Positions 25,593-35,873 of a stretch of DNA of 64,000 nucleotides are shown here, piece after piece. The translations under genes and the position numbers were made by a program. The stretch lies in NCBI RefSeq assembly GCF_011008905.1, contig NZ_JAAIVI010000020.1, forward strand, positions 310,001 through 374,000, written 5' to 3'. The notes beneath the pieces were generated by a model that worked only from the letters and a program-made list of their open reading frames with translations, was not told where the DNA came from and made no database searches. Source of the DNA: Wenzhouxiangella sp. XN201. GTDB taxonomy: Bacteria > Pseudomonadota > Gammaproteobacteria > Xanthomonadales > Wenzhouxiangellaceae. Numbering within the stretch: position 1 is the stretch's first letter; every line of letters begins with the position of its first letter.

Positions 25593-26119
25593 ACGAAGCG
25601 ACCCTGCCAGGCCTCCAGCAGGCCATGCCCCTGGAGGATGAGTTCGCAGACCTCGCGCACGGCGCCGTGGCCGCCGGGCCGGGTGGTGATGAAATCCGCC
25701 CGCTGACGTAGCCACAGGCTGGCGTCGGCGGGCGCACACTTGAGGCCGCACGCGCGCATCGCCGGCCAATCGACCAGGTCATCGCCGGTGTAGGCCAGAT
25801 CGCCGCCATGAAGTCCGGTGCGCTCGAGTAATTCGTCCAGTGCCCGGGCCTTGTCCTCGCGGCCCTGGATGACGTGGGTCAGGCCCAGTTCATCAGCGCG
25901 GCGGTCGACGATGGCCGACTGCCGCGCAGTGATGATGGCCACTTCGATGTCGTTGCTGATCAGGCCCTTGATGCCGAGCCCGTCGCGGGTGTGGAAGGTC
26001 TTGAACTCACGGCCGTCGTCGGTATAGCCGATGCGGCCGTCGGTCATCACCCCGTCGACGTCGAATACCGCCAGGCGGACTTTGCCGGCGCGTTCAAGCA
26101 GGTCATCGCCAATGCTCAT
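25589..26119 (-). CDS. kdsC: 3-deoxy-D-manno-octulosonate 8-phosphate phosphatase KdsC
   Basis: 176 aa HAD phosphatase of the C0 type. The nucleophile motif is 'AVFDVDGVMTDGRI' (DxD), with 'AIITARQSAIVDRRADELG' and the metal-binding 'YTGDDLVDWPAM'. It makes Kdo from Kdo-8-P for the LPS inner core. It overlaps kdsD by 4 bases upstream and lptC by 4 bases downstream, so Kdo synthesis and LPS transport are translationally linked. Confidence 0.95.
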   Translation of the reverse strand: MSIGDDLLERAGKVRLAVFDVDGVMTDGRIGYTDDGREFKTFHTRDGLGIKGLISNDIEVAIITARQSAIVDRRADELGLTHVIQGREDKARALDELLERTGLHGGDLAYTGDDLVDWPAMRACGLKCAPADASLWLRQRADFITTRPGGHGAVREVCELILQGHGLLEAWQGRFV

Positions 26120-27093
26120 ACGACCCCCGCCTGGAGCAGATCCTGGAAGTTGAGTGCCCCGACCAGGCGCCCGCCGTTGCCGGTGACGAGCACGCCCTGA
26201 ATACGATGGTTCTGCATGATCTCGACCGCGGCGGCGGCCAGCTCATCCTGCCCGATGGTGCGCGGATCGGCGGTCATGATGCGCTCGACCGGCGTGTGGC
26301 GGATATCGGCCAGCTCGTCGACGTGACGACGCAGGTCACCATCGGTGACGATGCCGACCAGCTGATCGTCCGTGTCGAGCACGGCGCACAGGCCCAGCCT
26401 GCCTCGCGTCATCTGCATGATGCACTCGGCGATGCTCTCGCCGCTGTGGATGGTGGGCAGGTCATCACCACTGTGCATCAGGTCGGAAATCCTCAGCAGC
26501 AGCCGGCGGCCCAGGCTGCCGGCCGGGTGCGAGCGGGCGAAATCATCGGCCGTGAAGCCGCGAGCATCGAGCAATGCGATCGCCAGGGCATCGCCGAGGG
26601 CAAGCTGGACCGAGGTCGAGGCGGTCGGTGCCAGGCCGAGCGGGCAGGCTTCCCGATCGACGCTCGTGTCGAGATGCACGTCGCTGTGCTGAGCCAGGGT
26701 TGAATCCGGATTGCCGGTCATTGCGATCAGGCCGACGCCCAGGCGCTTGAGACCGGGGAGCAGGCGCAGCAATTCTTCGGTCTCACCCGAGTTGGACAGG
26801 GCCAGCACGAGGTTGTGCTCGCCAATCATGCCCAGGTCGCCGTGGCTGGCCTCGGCCGGATGGACGAAGAAGGCCGGCGTGCCTGTCGAGGCCAGCGTCG
26901 CGGCCAGCTTGTGGCCGATGTGACCGGACTTGCCCATGCCGGTGACCACCAGGTGGGAGCGGCATTCCAGGATCAAGCGGCAGGCCGAGACGAATTCCTC
27001 GCCGATGCGATCGCTCATCGCCCGGATGGCGGTTGCCTCCGTGTCGAGTACCTCGGTGGCCGTGTCGAGCAGGCGCCGTGCGTTGATCTTCAT
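26116..27093 (-). CDS. kdsD: D-arabinose 5-phosphate isomerase KdsD
   Basis: 325 aa. The N-terminal SIS domain (about 40-180) shows 'VVTGMGKSGHIGHKLAATLASTG' in pieces and the family His in 'HPAEASHGDLGMI'. Two CBS domains follow (about 205-325; 'MTRGRLGLCAVLDTDDQLVGIVTDGDLRRH' in pieces). It converts ribulose-5-P to arabinose-5-P, the first dedicated step to Kdo. It starts 18 bases after caxA, as in E. coli yrbG-kdsD. Confidence 0.95.
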   Translation of the reverse strand: MKINARRLLDTATEVLDTEATAIRAMSDRIGEEFVSACRLILECRSHLVVTGMGKSGHIGHKLAATLASTGTPAFFVHPAEASHGDLGMIGEHNLVLALSNSGETEELLRLLPGLKRLGVGLIAMTGNPDSTLAQHSDVHLDTSVDREACPLGLAPTASTSVQLALGDALAIALLDARGFTADDFARSHPAGSLGRRLLLRISDLMHSGDDLPTIHSGESIAECIMQMTRGRLGLCAVLDTDDQLVGIVTDGDLRRHVDELADIRHTPVERIMTADPRTIGQDELAAAAVEIMQNHRIQGVLVTGNGGRLVGALNFQDLLQAGVV

Positions 27094-27111
27094 GGCCCTG
27101 ATTCTAATCGA

Positions 27112-28092
27112 CTATCGAGCGAGCAGGGCCTGCCACACGACCAAAGCCTGATAGCCGAGATAGCTGGCGAACAGTAAGGCGGCCGCGGGGCGATTGATCC
27201 GGCCGTGACCGATACGGCGCCAGGCCAGCAAGAGCAACAGGACCGAAATGGCGAACATCGCCAACATGTCGCGGTGCAGCAGCGCCGGCTCGATGGCCAT
27301 CGGCTGAATGACTGCGGCGAGGCCCAGGACGCCCAGCAGATTGAACATATTGGAGCCGAGGATATTGCCGATGACCAAGTCATCCTCGCGCCGGTAGGCC
27401 GAAGCAGCGGCCGCTGCCAGCTCCGGCAAGCTGGTCCCGAGAGCGACCACCGTCAGTCCAATCACCGCATCGGAAACGCCGACAACCATGGCCAGCGTGA
27501 CCGCGCCCTTGACCAGGACCTGGGCACTGAGCGGAAGCAGCACCAGGCCGACGATGGTCCACAGGATGGCCGAGCGCATCGGCAGTTTCTCGGGTACTTC
27601 CCCGGTCAGTGCCACTGCGACCGGATCGCGGCCGCCGCTCCTGATTCCCAGCAGGATCATCGCGCCGATCAGCAGCCCGAAGCCGGCCAGCAGGATGACG
27701 CCGTCGAAACGGCTGAAATGCAGATTCAGCATCAGGATCAGCGTCAGCACCATGATGACGGCCAGCACCGGCACCTCGCGTTTGATCGTGGCCGATTCCA
27801 CCCGCAGCGGGTAGATCATGGCCGTCAGCCCGAGGATCAGGCCGATGTTGGCGATGTTCGATCCGAGGGCATTGCCGATTGCCAGCGACGGGTTGCCCTG
27901 CAGCGAGGCGATCGCCGAGACGATCATTTCCGGGGCCGAGGTGCCGAAGCCGACGATGGTCAGGCCCACGATCAGTGTGGACACGCCCAGGTTTCGGGCC
28001 AGCGCCGAGGCGCCGGTCACCAGCCGGTCGGCTGCCCATATCAGCAACACGATTCCGGCAGCAACTTGGATCAAAGCGATGGTCAGGGTCAT
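27112..28092 (-). CDS. Calcium/sodium antiporter (CaxA/YrbG family)
   Basis: 326 aa, about ten membrane segments in two inverted halves. Each half has an alpha-repeat: 'IVGFGTSAPEMIVSAIAS' with 'GNALGSNIANIGLILG', and 'VALGTSLPELAAAAAS' with 'GNILGSNMFNLLGVLG'. Those GTSxPE and GSNxxN motifs bind the cation in the CaCA superfamily. Probable role: Ca2+ (or K+-dependent) exchange against Na+ at the inner membrane. It is the likely first gene of the kds-lpt-rpoN train and is divergent from ibaG. Confidence 0.92.
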   Translation of the reverse strand: MTLTIALIQVAAGIVLLIWAADRLVTGASALARNLGVSTLIVGLTIVGFGTSAPEMIVSAIASLQGNPSLAIGNALGSNIANIGLILGLTAMIYPLRVESATIKREVPVLAVIMVLTLILMLNLHFSRFDGVILLAGFGLLIGAMILLGIRSGGRDPVAVALTGEVPEKLPMRSAILWTIVGLVLLPLSAQVLVKGAVTLAMVVGVSDAVIGLTVVALGTSLPELAAAAASAYRREDDLVIGNILGSNMFNLLGVLGLAAVIQPMAIEPALLHRDMLAMFAISVLLLLLAWRRIGHGRINRPAAALLFASYLGYQALVVWQALLAR

Positions 28093-28198
28093 TCGCCATC
28101 CTGGCTTGTCGCGGTGGGGTGAAGGGTCGATTGGGTTAAACTAGCCGAGGCGGTTATCGACCGCACTCGATCTGTATTCTTGCATTCCCCCGAAGGTC

Positions 28199-29711
<1,513 letters not shown>

Positions 29712-29719
29712 CCAGCCAT

Positions 29720-29953
29720 TCAGCGCGGCTCATCGTCCTCGTTGCCCGGCACCGGGTCCTTGCCGCCGGCACACAGCGGGTGGCAGCGCAGCAGTCGTTT
29801 GACGCTCATCCAGCCGCCGCGCCAGGGGCCGTAGAGCTCGATCGCCTGCATCGCGTAGACCGAGCAGGTGGGCTCGAAACGGCACTGGCCGCCGACCCAG
29901 GGCGAGAGGATATAGCGGTAGGCCCGGATCAGGGCGAGAAGGAAAGTTTGCAT
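29720..29953 (-). CDS. yidD: Membrane protein insertion efficiency factor YidD
   Basis: 77 aa. The family core is complete: 'LIRAYRYILSPWVGGQCRFEPTCS', split here as RYILSP..G..CRFEPTCS, then 'YAMQAIELYGPWRGGWMSVKRLLRCHPLCAGGKDPVP'. Cysteines are at positions typical of the family. YidD helps YidC insert membrane proteins and usually lies in rpmH-rnpA-yidD-yidC. Here it is alone, convergent with murA and divergent from dksA. Confidence 0.93.
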   Translation of the reverse strand: MQTFLLALIRAYRYILSPWVGGQCRFEPTCSVYAMQAIELYGPWRGGWMSVKRLLRCHPLCAGGKDPVPGNEDDEPR

Positions 29954-29982
29954 GGAGTTGCTCGTTGGTCGGCAACAGGATA

Positions 29983-29988
29983 TATAAT
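29983..29988 (+). promoter_or_regulatory. Candidate -10 box for dksA
   Basis: TATAAT at 29983-29988, 42 bases before the dksA ATG in the yidD/dksA divergent gap. The best -35, TTGCTC at 29958-29963, gives a long 19-base spacer, so the promoter may be weak or activator-dependent. Confidence 0.45.
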
Positions 29989-30029
29989 CGGCGGTTTTGC
30001 AACAACCAAGGCGTAGAGGCCACGATTCG

Positions 30030-30458
30030 ATGGCGAGTAAGATTGTCGATCTGCCGAAAGGCTACAAGCCCTCCGAGAAGGAGGAATACATGTGCCAGGA
30101 ACACCTGGAGTACTTCCGTCGCAAGCTTTTGCAGTGGCGTGAGGACCTGATCCAGGAGTCGCAGGAGACCATCAACAACCTGCGCGGCGAAGTGCGTGAC
30201 GTCGGCGACGAAGCCGAACGCGCCAGCCGGGAAACCGAAAACAGCCTGGAATTGCGCACCCGCGACCGCTACCGCAAGCTGCTCAACAAGATCGACCAGG
30301 CCCTGGCCCGCGTCGACGACGGCAGTTACGGCTACTGCGAGGAAACCGGCGAGGAAATCGGCCTGGCCCGTCTCGAGGCCCGCCCGAACGCCACGCTGTG
30401 CCTGGATGCCCAGGAGCGCTGGGAGCTCAAGCAGAAGCAGATGCGGGATAGCCGCTGA
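30030..30458 (+). CDS. dksA: DksA-type RNA polymerase-binding regulator with a two-cysteine (C/T/C/A) finger
   Basis: 142 aa from the ATG at 30030. DksA enters the RNA polymerase secondary channel and, with ppGpp, resets promoter choice. The long coiled coil carries the tip acidic pair D57xxD60 ('DVGDEAERAS') and 'SLELRTRDRYRKLLNKID'. The zinc-finger positions are Cys103, Thr106, Cys124 and Ala127 ('GYCEETGEEIG', 'TLCLDAQ'). Classical DksA has four Cys; this C-T-C-A pattern is that of Pseudomonas aeruginosa DksA2, which works without zinc. relA is also in the window. A strong terminator follows. Confidence 0.93.
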   Translation: MASKIVDLPKGYKPSEKEEYMCQEHLEYFRRKLLQWREDLIQESQETINNLRGEVRDVGDEAERASRETENSLELRTRDRYRKLLNKIDQALARVDDGSYGYCEETGEEIGLARLEARPNATLCLDAQERWELKQKQMRDSR

Positions 30459-30488
30459 CCGGGTTGCGGCCCGGTTGCCGCTGTTTTT

Positions 30489-30526
30489 GAAAAAGCCCCG
30501 CTTTGTGGCGGGGCTTTTCTGTTTTT
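30489..30526 (+). terminator. Rho-independent terminator of dksA
   Basis: Stem AAAAGCCCCGC (30491-30501) and GCGGGGCTTTT (30508-30518) around a 6-base loop, followed by a T-rich tail to 30526. It lies 33 bases after the dksA stop. Confidence 0.9.
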
Positions 30527-30544
30527 GGGGTTTTGGCACTGGGC

Positions 30545-30680
30545 AGTGTGGTGCTACCGCCAGGTTGGCGGGCCTCGACAAGTCAAAGGCGGTTTCGCCC
30601 GGCTTGCTTCGCAAGCTCTTTGGGCGAGGTACTTTTGTCAGTCGCGACAAAAGTACCCAAAAGCGCTCTTAGAAGACGCG
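30545..30680 (+). repeat. Structured intergenic repeat, copy A (three successive hairpins)
   Basis: Copy A shares its whole plan with copy B (30996-31133) on the other strand. Hairpin 1: ACCGCC-aggtt-GGCGGg near 30555. Hairpin 2: GCTTGC-TTC-GCAAGC at 30602-30616. Hairpin 3: GGTACTTTTGTC (30628-30639) with GACAAAAGTACC (30646-30657). A run CAAAAGCGC follows. No gene is predicted in it. It resembles widespread intergenic repeats with a GTACTTTT...AAAAGTAC palindrome in other GC-rich gammaproteobacteria (from memory, not searched). Confidence 0.75.
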
Positions 30681-30995
30681 GTTGTTCCGCAGGGCCAGAT
30701 GGCTGCGGGGCTTAACGGAGATTATGCTTGAGCCTTCGCGATGGCTCGGTCGTGAAACATGGCGTTTTCGATAAAGGCTTGGCGTTGCCCGCACCTAGAT
30801 TGCACGACTTCGATCGGGGTTGGCTTCGATTGAGGATGGTTAAAGCTCCTAGGGTGGAACGCTACTCGAAGTCGTAGTGCCAGATGCGGGCCGCTGCAGG
30901 CGTCATCGCAAGCCAGCATGTTCCTCAGCCGGGCCAAAGCAAAGCCCCAGTCACAGTCCGTGAAGCCACTCCCAGGCGAGGTTTTCGAAGCGTAA
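30681..30995. other. Non-coding or unassigned segment between two inverted repeat copies
   Basis: About 315 bases between repeat copies A and B. The longest open frame is 71 codons on the minus strand (30722-30937, TTG start), Arg- and Ala-rich, with no motif I recognise and no clear ribosome site. I see no terminal repeats of an insertion sequence and no transposase motif. It may be cargo of a small mobile unit bounded by A and B, or simply spacer. Confidence 0.5.
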
Positions 30996-31133
30996 CCGCC
31001 TGCTTTTAAGCGCGTTTTTTGGTGACTTTTTTCGCGCGGGAAAAAAGTTACCCGCCATCAGCCCGCGAAGCGGGCGGGCGGAACAGAAGTTGACTGGTCG
31101 AAGCCGCCAACCCGGCGGTAGCACCGCACAACT
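30996..31133 (-). repeat. Structured intergenic repeat, copy B (inverted relative to copy A)
   Basis: Read on the minus strand, it gives hairpin 1 ACCGCC-gggtt-GGCGGc, hairpin 2 GCCCGC-TTC-GCGGGC (31060-31074) and hairpin 3 GGTaACTTTTTTC with GAAAAAAGTcACC (31021-31051). An AAAACGCGC run follows. The order and spacing match copy A, and the stem sequences differ in ways that keep pairing. It ends about 60 bases before the sufE stop. Confidence 0.75.
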
Positions 31134-31196
31134 GAGCGGCGGCGAAGCTGACGAGCCAAACGCAATGGCTGCTTCGGCCGCCATCCCGACGGCCGG

Positions 31197-31616
31197 TCAG
31201 GCGCGCGCGAGCGCCAGCTCAGCCTGGCGCCGAATCTCCCCGAGCATGGCATTGAGCCCATTCGCCCGCGTGGGTGAAAGATGCTCACTCAGGCCGATGT
31301 CTGCGACGAATTGTGGCTGCGATTCGAGGATTTCGCGTGCGCTGCGGCCAGAGTAGACCTTGAGCAGCAGGGCGATCAGCCCGGAGACGATGGCGGCATC
31401 GGAGTTGGCGCGAAAGTCGAGCCGTTCCGCGTCCCCTTCGGTGATCAGCCAGACCTGCGACTGGCAGCCGGCGAGCAGGCGGTCGTCGGTCATCTCCGAT
31501 TCGTCGAGTTCGGGCAGCTTTCGCCCCAGGTCGATCAGGTACTGGTAGCGGTCCATCCAGTCGTCGAACAGGGCGAATTCCTCGACGATCTCGCGCTGGG
31601 CGGCCTCGATGCTCAT
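31197..31616 (-). CDS. sufE: Cysteine desulfuration protein SufE family
   Basis: 139 aa. SufE takes persulfide sulfur from the desulfurase SufS for iron-sulfur cluster assembly. The acceptor cysteine is in '[13 protein letters not shown]', about residue 51, and '[19 protein letters not shown]' is the family N-terminal helix. It overlaps cysS by 4 bases (ATGA), an arrangement that pairs two sulfur-related functions but may be chance. SufS is not in the window; it could equally be the CsdE paralogue. Confidence 0.88.
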   Translation of the reverse strand: MSIEAAQREIVEEFALFDDWMDRYQYLIDLGRKLPELDESEMTDDRLLAGCQSQVWLITEGDAERLDFRANSDAAIVSGLIALLLKVYSGRSAREILESQPQFVADIGLSEHLSPTRANGLNAMLGEIRRQAELALARA

Positions 31617-32989
31617 GTCGTCACCTTCCAGCGCGTGCCGTCGGCGCCGTCCTCGAGTTCGATGCCTTGCTCGGCCAGTTCGTCGCGGATTCGATCGGCG
31701 GTGGCGAAATCGCGTGATTTGCGTGCGGCGTTGCGTTGATCGATCAGCGCCTCGATCGCTTCGGCGTCGATCTCGTCCTCGCCCTCGGGCAGGCGGGTGA
31801 ACCAGGTTTCGGGATTGTCCTGCAGTAAACCCAGCAGGCCGGCCGCGGCCTTTAGTCGGGTTGCCAGCGCCGGGCGGTCAGCGGCGGCTGCCGTGCCGAG
31901 TTCGCGCGCCAGGCCGTTGATCTCGGCCAGCGCCGTGGGAGTATTGAGATCGTCTTCCAGAGCCTCGATCACGACCGGATCGGGTTCAGCGGCGACATCG
32001 CCTGGCGGCGTTTCGCGCAGCAGGCCGTAGAGGCGGTCGAGCGTGGTCCGGGCCTGTTCGAGCGCCTTGACCGACCAGTCCAGCGGCTGCCGATAGTGGG
32101 CTGAAAGCAGTACGTAGCGCAGCACTTCGCCCGGCCACTGCTCGAGCAGATCGTGCACGATCAGGGTGTTGCCCAGCGACTTCGACATCTTGCGCTTCTC
32201 GACCGTGACAAAGCCGTTGTGCAACCAGTAGCGGGCAAAGTGGTCGGTGCCGTGGGCGCAGCGGCTCTGGGCGATCTCGTTTTCGTGGTGCGGAAAGATC
32301 AGGTCCTGGCCGCCGGCGTGGATGTCGATGACATCGCCCAGGTGGGCCGCGCTCATGGCCGAGCACTCGATATGCCAACCTGGCCGGCCGCGGCCCCAGG
32401 GGCTGTCCCAGCCCGGCTGCTCTTCGCTCGAGGGCTTCCACAGCACGAAATCGCCCGGATGCTTCTTGTAGGGTGCGACCTCGACGCGCGCGCCGGCGAT
32501 CATCTCGCGCATGTCGCGGCGCGAGAGCTCGCCGTAGTCCGCGGCCGACTCGATGCTGAACAGCACGTGGCCTTCGGCTTCGTAGGCACAACCCTTCTCG
32601 ACCAGGTGCTCGATCATGGCAATGATCTCGCCGATGTGCTCGGTGGCACGCGGCTCGACGGTCGGCCGGGCAACGCCCAGGGCGGCCATGTCCTGATGGT
32701 AAATGTCGGCGAAACGCTTCGTGATGGTGTCGATCGGCACCCCTTGTTCAGCCGCCGCCTTGTTGATCTTGTCGTCGACGTCGGTGATGTTGCGGGCGTA
32801 AATGACCTGCTCAAAACGCCGCGAAAGCACGCGATGGAGCAAATCGAAGATCACCGCCGGCCGGGCATTGCCGATATGGGCGTAGTTGTAGACCGTCGGG
32901 CCGCAGGCATACATCGTGACCCGCTCTGGATCGAGCGGCACGAAGTCTTCCTTCTGCCGGGTCAGGGTGTTGTAAACGCGGATGCTCAT
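31613..32989 (-). CDS. cysS: Cysteinyl-tRNA synthetase
   Basis: 458 aa from the ATG at 32989. The frame extends 36 codons further, but that stretch crosses the pepQ start region and is not conserved. Class I synthetase with HIGH-like '[13 protein letters not shown]' and KMSKS in '[13 protein letters not shown]'. Zinc ligands: Cys in 'YACGPTVYN', Cys in 'WHIECSAMS', and His/Glu in '[11 protein letters not shown]'. Length is normal (E. coli 461). No Shine-Dalgarno is evident before the start. It is divergent from pepQ over 70 bases. Confidence 0.95.
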   Translation of the reverse strand: MSIRVYNTLTRQKEDFVPLDPERVTMYACGPTVYNYAHIGNARPAVIFDLLHRVLSRRFEQVIYARNITDVDDKINKAAAEQGVPIDTITKRFADIYHQDMAALGVARPTVEPRATEHIGEIIAMIEHLVEKGCAYEAEGHVLFSIESAADYGELSRRDMREMIAGARVEVAPYKKHPGDFVLWKPSSEEQPGWDSPWGRGRPGWHIECSAMSAAHLGDVIDIHAGGQDLIFPHHENEIAQSRCAHGTDHFARYWLHNGFVTVEKRKMSKSLGNTLIVHDLLEQWPGEVLRYVLLSAHYRQPLDWSVKALEQARTTLDRLYGLLRETPPGDVAAEPDPVVIEALEDDLNTPTALAEINGLARELGTAAAADRPALATRLKAAAGLLGLLQDNPETWFTRLPEGEDEIDAEAIEALIDQRNAARKSRDFATADRIRDELAEQGIELEDGADGTRWKVTT

Positions 32990-33059
32990 CGGGGAAAGAA
33001 CGGGCGCTGACGCGCTAGAATGATCATCTTGAAATTCTAACCGATCGAGGCCCGAACTC

Positions 33060-34385
33060 ATGCCCAATCCGGACGCGCTGCTGTATGCCCGGCACATCGA
33101 GCACCGCCGCGAGGAAATCGACTCGATTCTTGCCGAACTCGGCTACGACGGACTGCTGATTCACTCCGGTCGCCCCGAGAACCGACTGTTCGACGATTCG
33201 CATCCGCCGTTTCGCGCCCACGGGCCCTTCGTCGCCCTGGTGCCGCAGCCCTTTGCGGCTGACAGCCTGCTCGAGATTCGACCGGGCCGGCGCCCGACGC
33301 TCTGGTTCTGCCAGCCCGATGATTTCTGGCATATGCCGCCGAAAGCCCCGGCCGATTGGTTGGCCGACCCGCTGGATATCGAGATCGTCAGTTCGCCTGA
33401 ACAGTGGCACGAGCGCTTCGGCCGTCAGCGCGCGCTGGCGGTCATCGGTGACGAACGCGCGCTGGGCGAATTGCTCGACGGTGCCGATCTCAATCCGCCC
33501 GAACTGATGTGGCGCCTGGACGAAATCCGAACCCGCAAGACGGCGTTCGAGCGCGACTGCATCGAGCACGCCAACCGCCTGGCGGTGAAGGGTCACATGG
33601 CCGCCGCACGGACTTTCCGCGAAGGCGGCAGCGAGCTCGAGATTCACCTGGCCTACCTGGCTGCGACCGGCCTTGATCAGGACATGCTGCCTTACAACAA
33701 CATCGTTGCTCTCAACGATCACGCTGCCGTGCTGCACTACCAGTTCCGCGCGCCCGAACGCCCGAAATCCCCGCGCAGCTTCCTGATCGACGCAGGCGCC
33801 GACTGGCGCGGCTATGCCGCCGACATCACGCGTACCTGGACGCTCGACGAGCATCGCGAGTTCGGCGCACTGATCGAGGCCATGGACGAGGCCCAGCGCC
33901 GCCTGGTCGATCAGGTCCGGCCGGGCCGCAGCTTCGTGGACCTGCATCGCCAGGCCCACCTGGCGGTGGCAGCGGTTCTCGAGCAGGCCGGCATCGTCGA
34001 CATGCCGCCCGACGAACAGGTCGATTCGGGGGTGAGCGCCCATTTCCTGCCGCACGGCCTCGGGCACTTCATCGGTGCCCAGGTGCACGACGTGGCCGGG
34101 CTCAGGGACAAGTCCGGACAGGATTTGCCAGCGCCCGAAAGCTATCCGGCACTACGGCTGACCCGCAAACTCGAGGCCGGCAATGTGGTCACCGTCGAGC
34201 CGGGGCTGTATTTCATCGACACTTTCCTCGAAAAGCTCAAAGCCGGCGAACATGCCGACCGGGTGGACTGGCAGTCCGTCGATCGGCTGGCGCCCTTCGG
34301 CGGCATTCGCATCGAGGACAACGTGTTGGTCAGCGAGAGCGAGCCGGTGAATTTCACGCGACAGGCATTCGCTGAAGCTGGCTAA
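33060..34385 (+). CDS. pepQ: Xaa-Pro dipeptidase (prolidase) PepQ
   Basis: 441 aa cytosolic M24 metallopeptidase that splits X-Pro dipeptides. The N-terminal creatinase-like domain is about 1-165. The pita-bread domain has the metal ligands: Asp in '[19 protein letters not shown]' (both Asp), His in '[16 protein letters not shown]', Glu in 'TVEPGLYFI' and Glu in '[11 protein letters not shown]'. Length matches E. coli PepQ (443). It is a single gene with a cytosine deaminase convergent downstream. Confidence 0.93.
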   Translation: MPNPDALLYARHIEHRREEIDSILAELGYDGLLIHSGRPENRLFDDSHPPFRAHGPFVALVPQPFAADSLLEIRPGRRPTLWFCQPDDFWHMPPKAPADWLADPLDIEIVSSPEQWHERFGRQRALAVIGDERALGELLDGADLNPPELMWRLDEIRTRKTAFERDCIEHANRLAVKGHMAAARTFREGGSELEIHLAYLAATGLDQDMLPYNNIVALNDHAAVLHYQFRAPERPKSPRSFLIDAGADWRGYAADITRTWTLDEHREFGALIEAMDEAQRRLVDQVRPGRSFVDLHRQAHLAVAAVLEQAGIVDMPPDEQVDSGVSAHFLPHGLGHFIGAQVHDVAGLRDKSGQDLPAPESYPALRLTRKLEAGNVVTVEPGLYFIDTFLEKLKAGEHADRVDWQSVDRLAPFGGIRIEDNVLVSESEPVNFTRQAFAEAG

Positions 34386-34420
34386 TTGTCAGCAGTCGTT
34401 TCTTGACGTTTCTTTGCGGG

Positions 34421-34858
34421 TTACGTTCCGATGTCTTCGTTCCAGAGCGCGGGCGATTCGGCGATAAAGCGCTCCATCAGGGCAATGCACTCGTCGCTGT
34501 CGACCACGGTCAGTTCCACGCCGCGGGCGCGCAGGTGGTCCTCGTCGCCCAGGAACGTACGATTTTCGCCGATAACCACGCGCTTTATGCCGTAGAGCAG
34601 GATCGCGCCCGAGCACATGGGGCAGGGCGATAGCGTGGTGTAGAGCGTGCTTTCGCGATAGACACCGGCCGGTTGGCGGCCGGCGTTTTCCAGCGCATCC
34701 ATCTCGCCGTGCAGCACCACGCTGCCCGACTGCACGCGTTGATTGTGGCCGCGCCCGATGATGCGCCCGCCGTGGACCAGCACCGAACCGATCGGAATGC
34801 CGCCTTCGGCCAGCCCCTGGCGGGCTTCGTCGATGGCGGCTTGCATGAATTCGTCCAT
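34421..34858 (-). CDS. Yeast-type cytosine deaminase (Fcy1-like, CDA fold)
   Basis: 145 aa. Zinc site: His50 and catalytic Glu52 in 'SVVLHGEMDALENAGR', Cys79 and Cys82 in 'YTTLSPCPMCSGAILLYGI'. Against yeast Fcy1 the match runs the full length: 'EGGIPIGSVLV', 'GRGHNQRVQSGS', 'VVIGENRTFLG', 'RGVELTVVD' and the C-terminal 'NEDIGT', which caps the active site in Fcy1. That is much closer than to TadA, whose family it also shares. Expected reaction: cytosine to uracil (pyrimidine salvage). Bacterial cytosine deaminases are more often CodA (amidohydrolase fold). Confidence 0.82.
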   Translation of the reverse strand: MDEFMQAAIDEARQGLAEGGIPIGSVLVHGGRIIGRGHNQRVQSGSVVLHGEMDALENAGRQPAGVYRESTLYTTLSPCPMCSGAILLYGIKRVVIGENRTFLGDEDHLRARGVELTVVDSDECIALMERFIAESPALWNEDIGT

Positions 34859-34975
34859 GACTTGTGCCTCATGTGAATCAATCTTCGATTCAGCATACTC
34901 GACCTGTCTGTAACCGAAACCCGTTTTCGGCGCTACAAGGGGTTACACATCCATGCCATTGCGAGGCAAGTAATC

Positions 34976-35854
34976 ATGTTTCGATCCTTACTCCTGACCC
35001 TCTTCCTGCTGCCGATCGCAGCCCCGGCCGCCGGCGCTACGCTGGGCGAGGACAGCCGCTGGTTCGTCCAGGTCAACCTGGCGGCCATGCGCGATGCTTC
35101 TGACGACGGTGCTCTATACGGCTGGGTTCAGCGCGAGGTGATCGACGACCTCGAAGAAGAATTCGGGGAAGGCAGTGTTGACGACTTCGATGCCGTCACC
35201 GTCTTCGGTGCGAGCGATGATGGCGCCGAACTGGGCATCGTGCTCGATGGCCGCATGGACGCTGACATGCGCCAGAGCGTGATCAAGCGACTGGCTGCCG
35301 AACCGCTTTCCGACATTCCCGGCGGCGATGCCTGGGTGGTTGGGGCCAACGAAGAGCTGGCCGGCGAACTGAAATTTGATATCGACGAGCGCTCGCTGTT
35401 TCTCGCCTTCGGTGAGGGTACTGGCAGTTTTGTGACCACCAGCCGTTCGCTGCTTGATGCTTTTCTGGCCGGCGCAAGATTCGCACCCGTGACGGCATCC
35501 GAGTTGCTGGTCATCCGGGCCGAGCCGCTGCTTTCCGGCGCCGTTGATACCGAATCGATCGGCGCCGGCCACGGCAACTGGAATTCGAAAGTCATGCGAA
35601 ACATCCGGAAGGCGGGCTTCGCGCTGACCGACGCCGATGGTAGCTACGACGTCAACATCGAACTGATCGCTGTCGATGAGGCCCAGGCCCGGGCGCTTCA
35701 GAACATCGTTCAGGGCGTCATCGGTCTGCAGGCCCTGGCCAATGATGAGCCTGAGCTGGCTTTTGTCTCTACGCTGCAGACGCAGCGCGATGGCGAACGC
35801 GTGAGTCTGTCGGTACAGGTCAGCTCGCAGGAGTTGATGGAACTGCTGGACTGA
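34976..35854 (+). CDS. Secreted protein of unknown function, upstream of an ECF sigma/anti-sigma pair
   Basis: 292 aa with a Sec signal peptide ending near 'PAAGA|T' (residue 22). The mature part is acidic and mixed alpha/beta; it has no cysteine and no enzyme motif I recognise. Phrases such as 'FDAVTVFGASDDGAELGIVLDGRMD' and 'SLFLAFGEGTGSFVTTSRSLLDAFL' suggest a substrate-free beta-sheet domain repeated in degenerate form. It lies 19 bases before the sigma factor gene, so the three genes probably form a unit and it may be a target or sensor of that pathway. That link is inference. Confidence 0.6.
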   Translation: MFRSLLLTLFLLPIAAPAAGATLGEDSRWFVQVNLAAMRDASDDGALYGWVQREVIDDLEEEFGEGSVDDFDAVTVFGASDDGAELGIVLDGRMDADMRQSVIKRLAAEPLSDIPGGDAWVVGANEELAGELKFDIDERSLFLAFGEGTGSFVTTSRSLLDAFLAGARFAPVTASELLVIRAEPLLSGAVDTESIGAGHGNWNSKVMRNIRKAGFALTDADGSYDVNIELIAVDEAQARALQNIVQGVIGLQALANDEPELAFVSTLQTQRDGERVSLSVQVSSQELMELLD

Positions 35855-35873
35855 GCGGGCGCCGGTTTGAGCA

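Noticed and set aside
30722-30937. 71-codon minus-strand frame in the non-coding gap
   Set aside because: TTG start, no ribosome site, no family; kept only as part of the unassigned segment.
33016-33039. TAGAAT boxes on both strands between cysS and pepQ
   Set aside because: Could be divergent -10 boxes, but no -35 at a proper distance on either strand.
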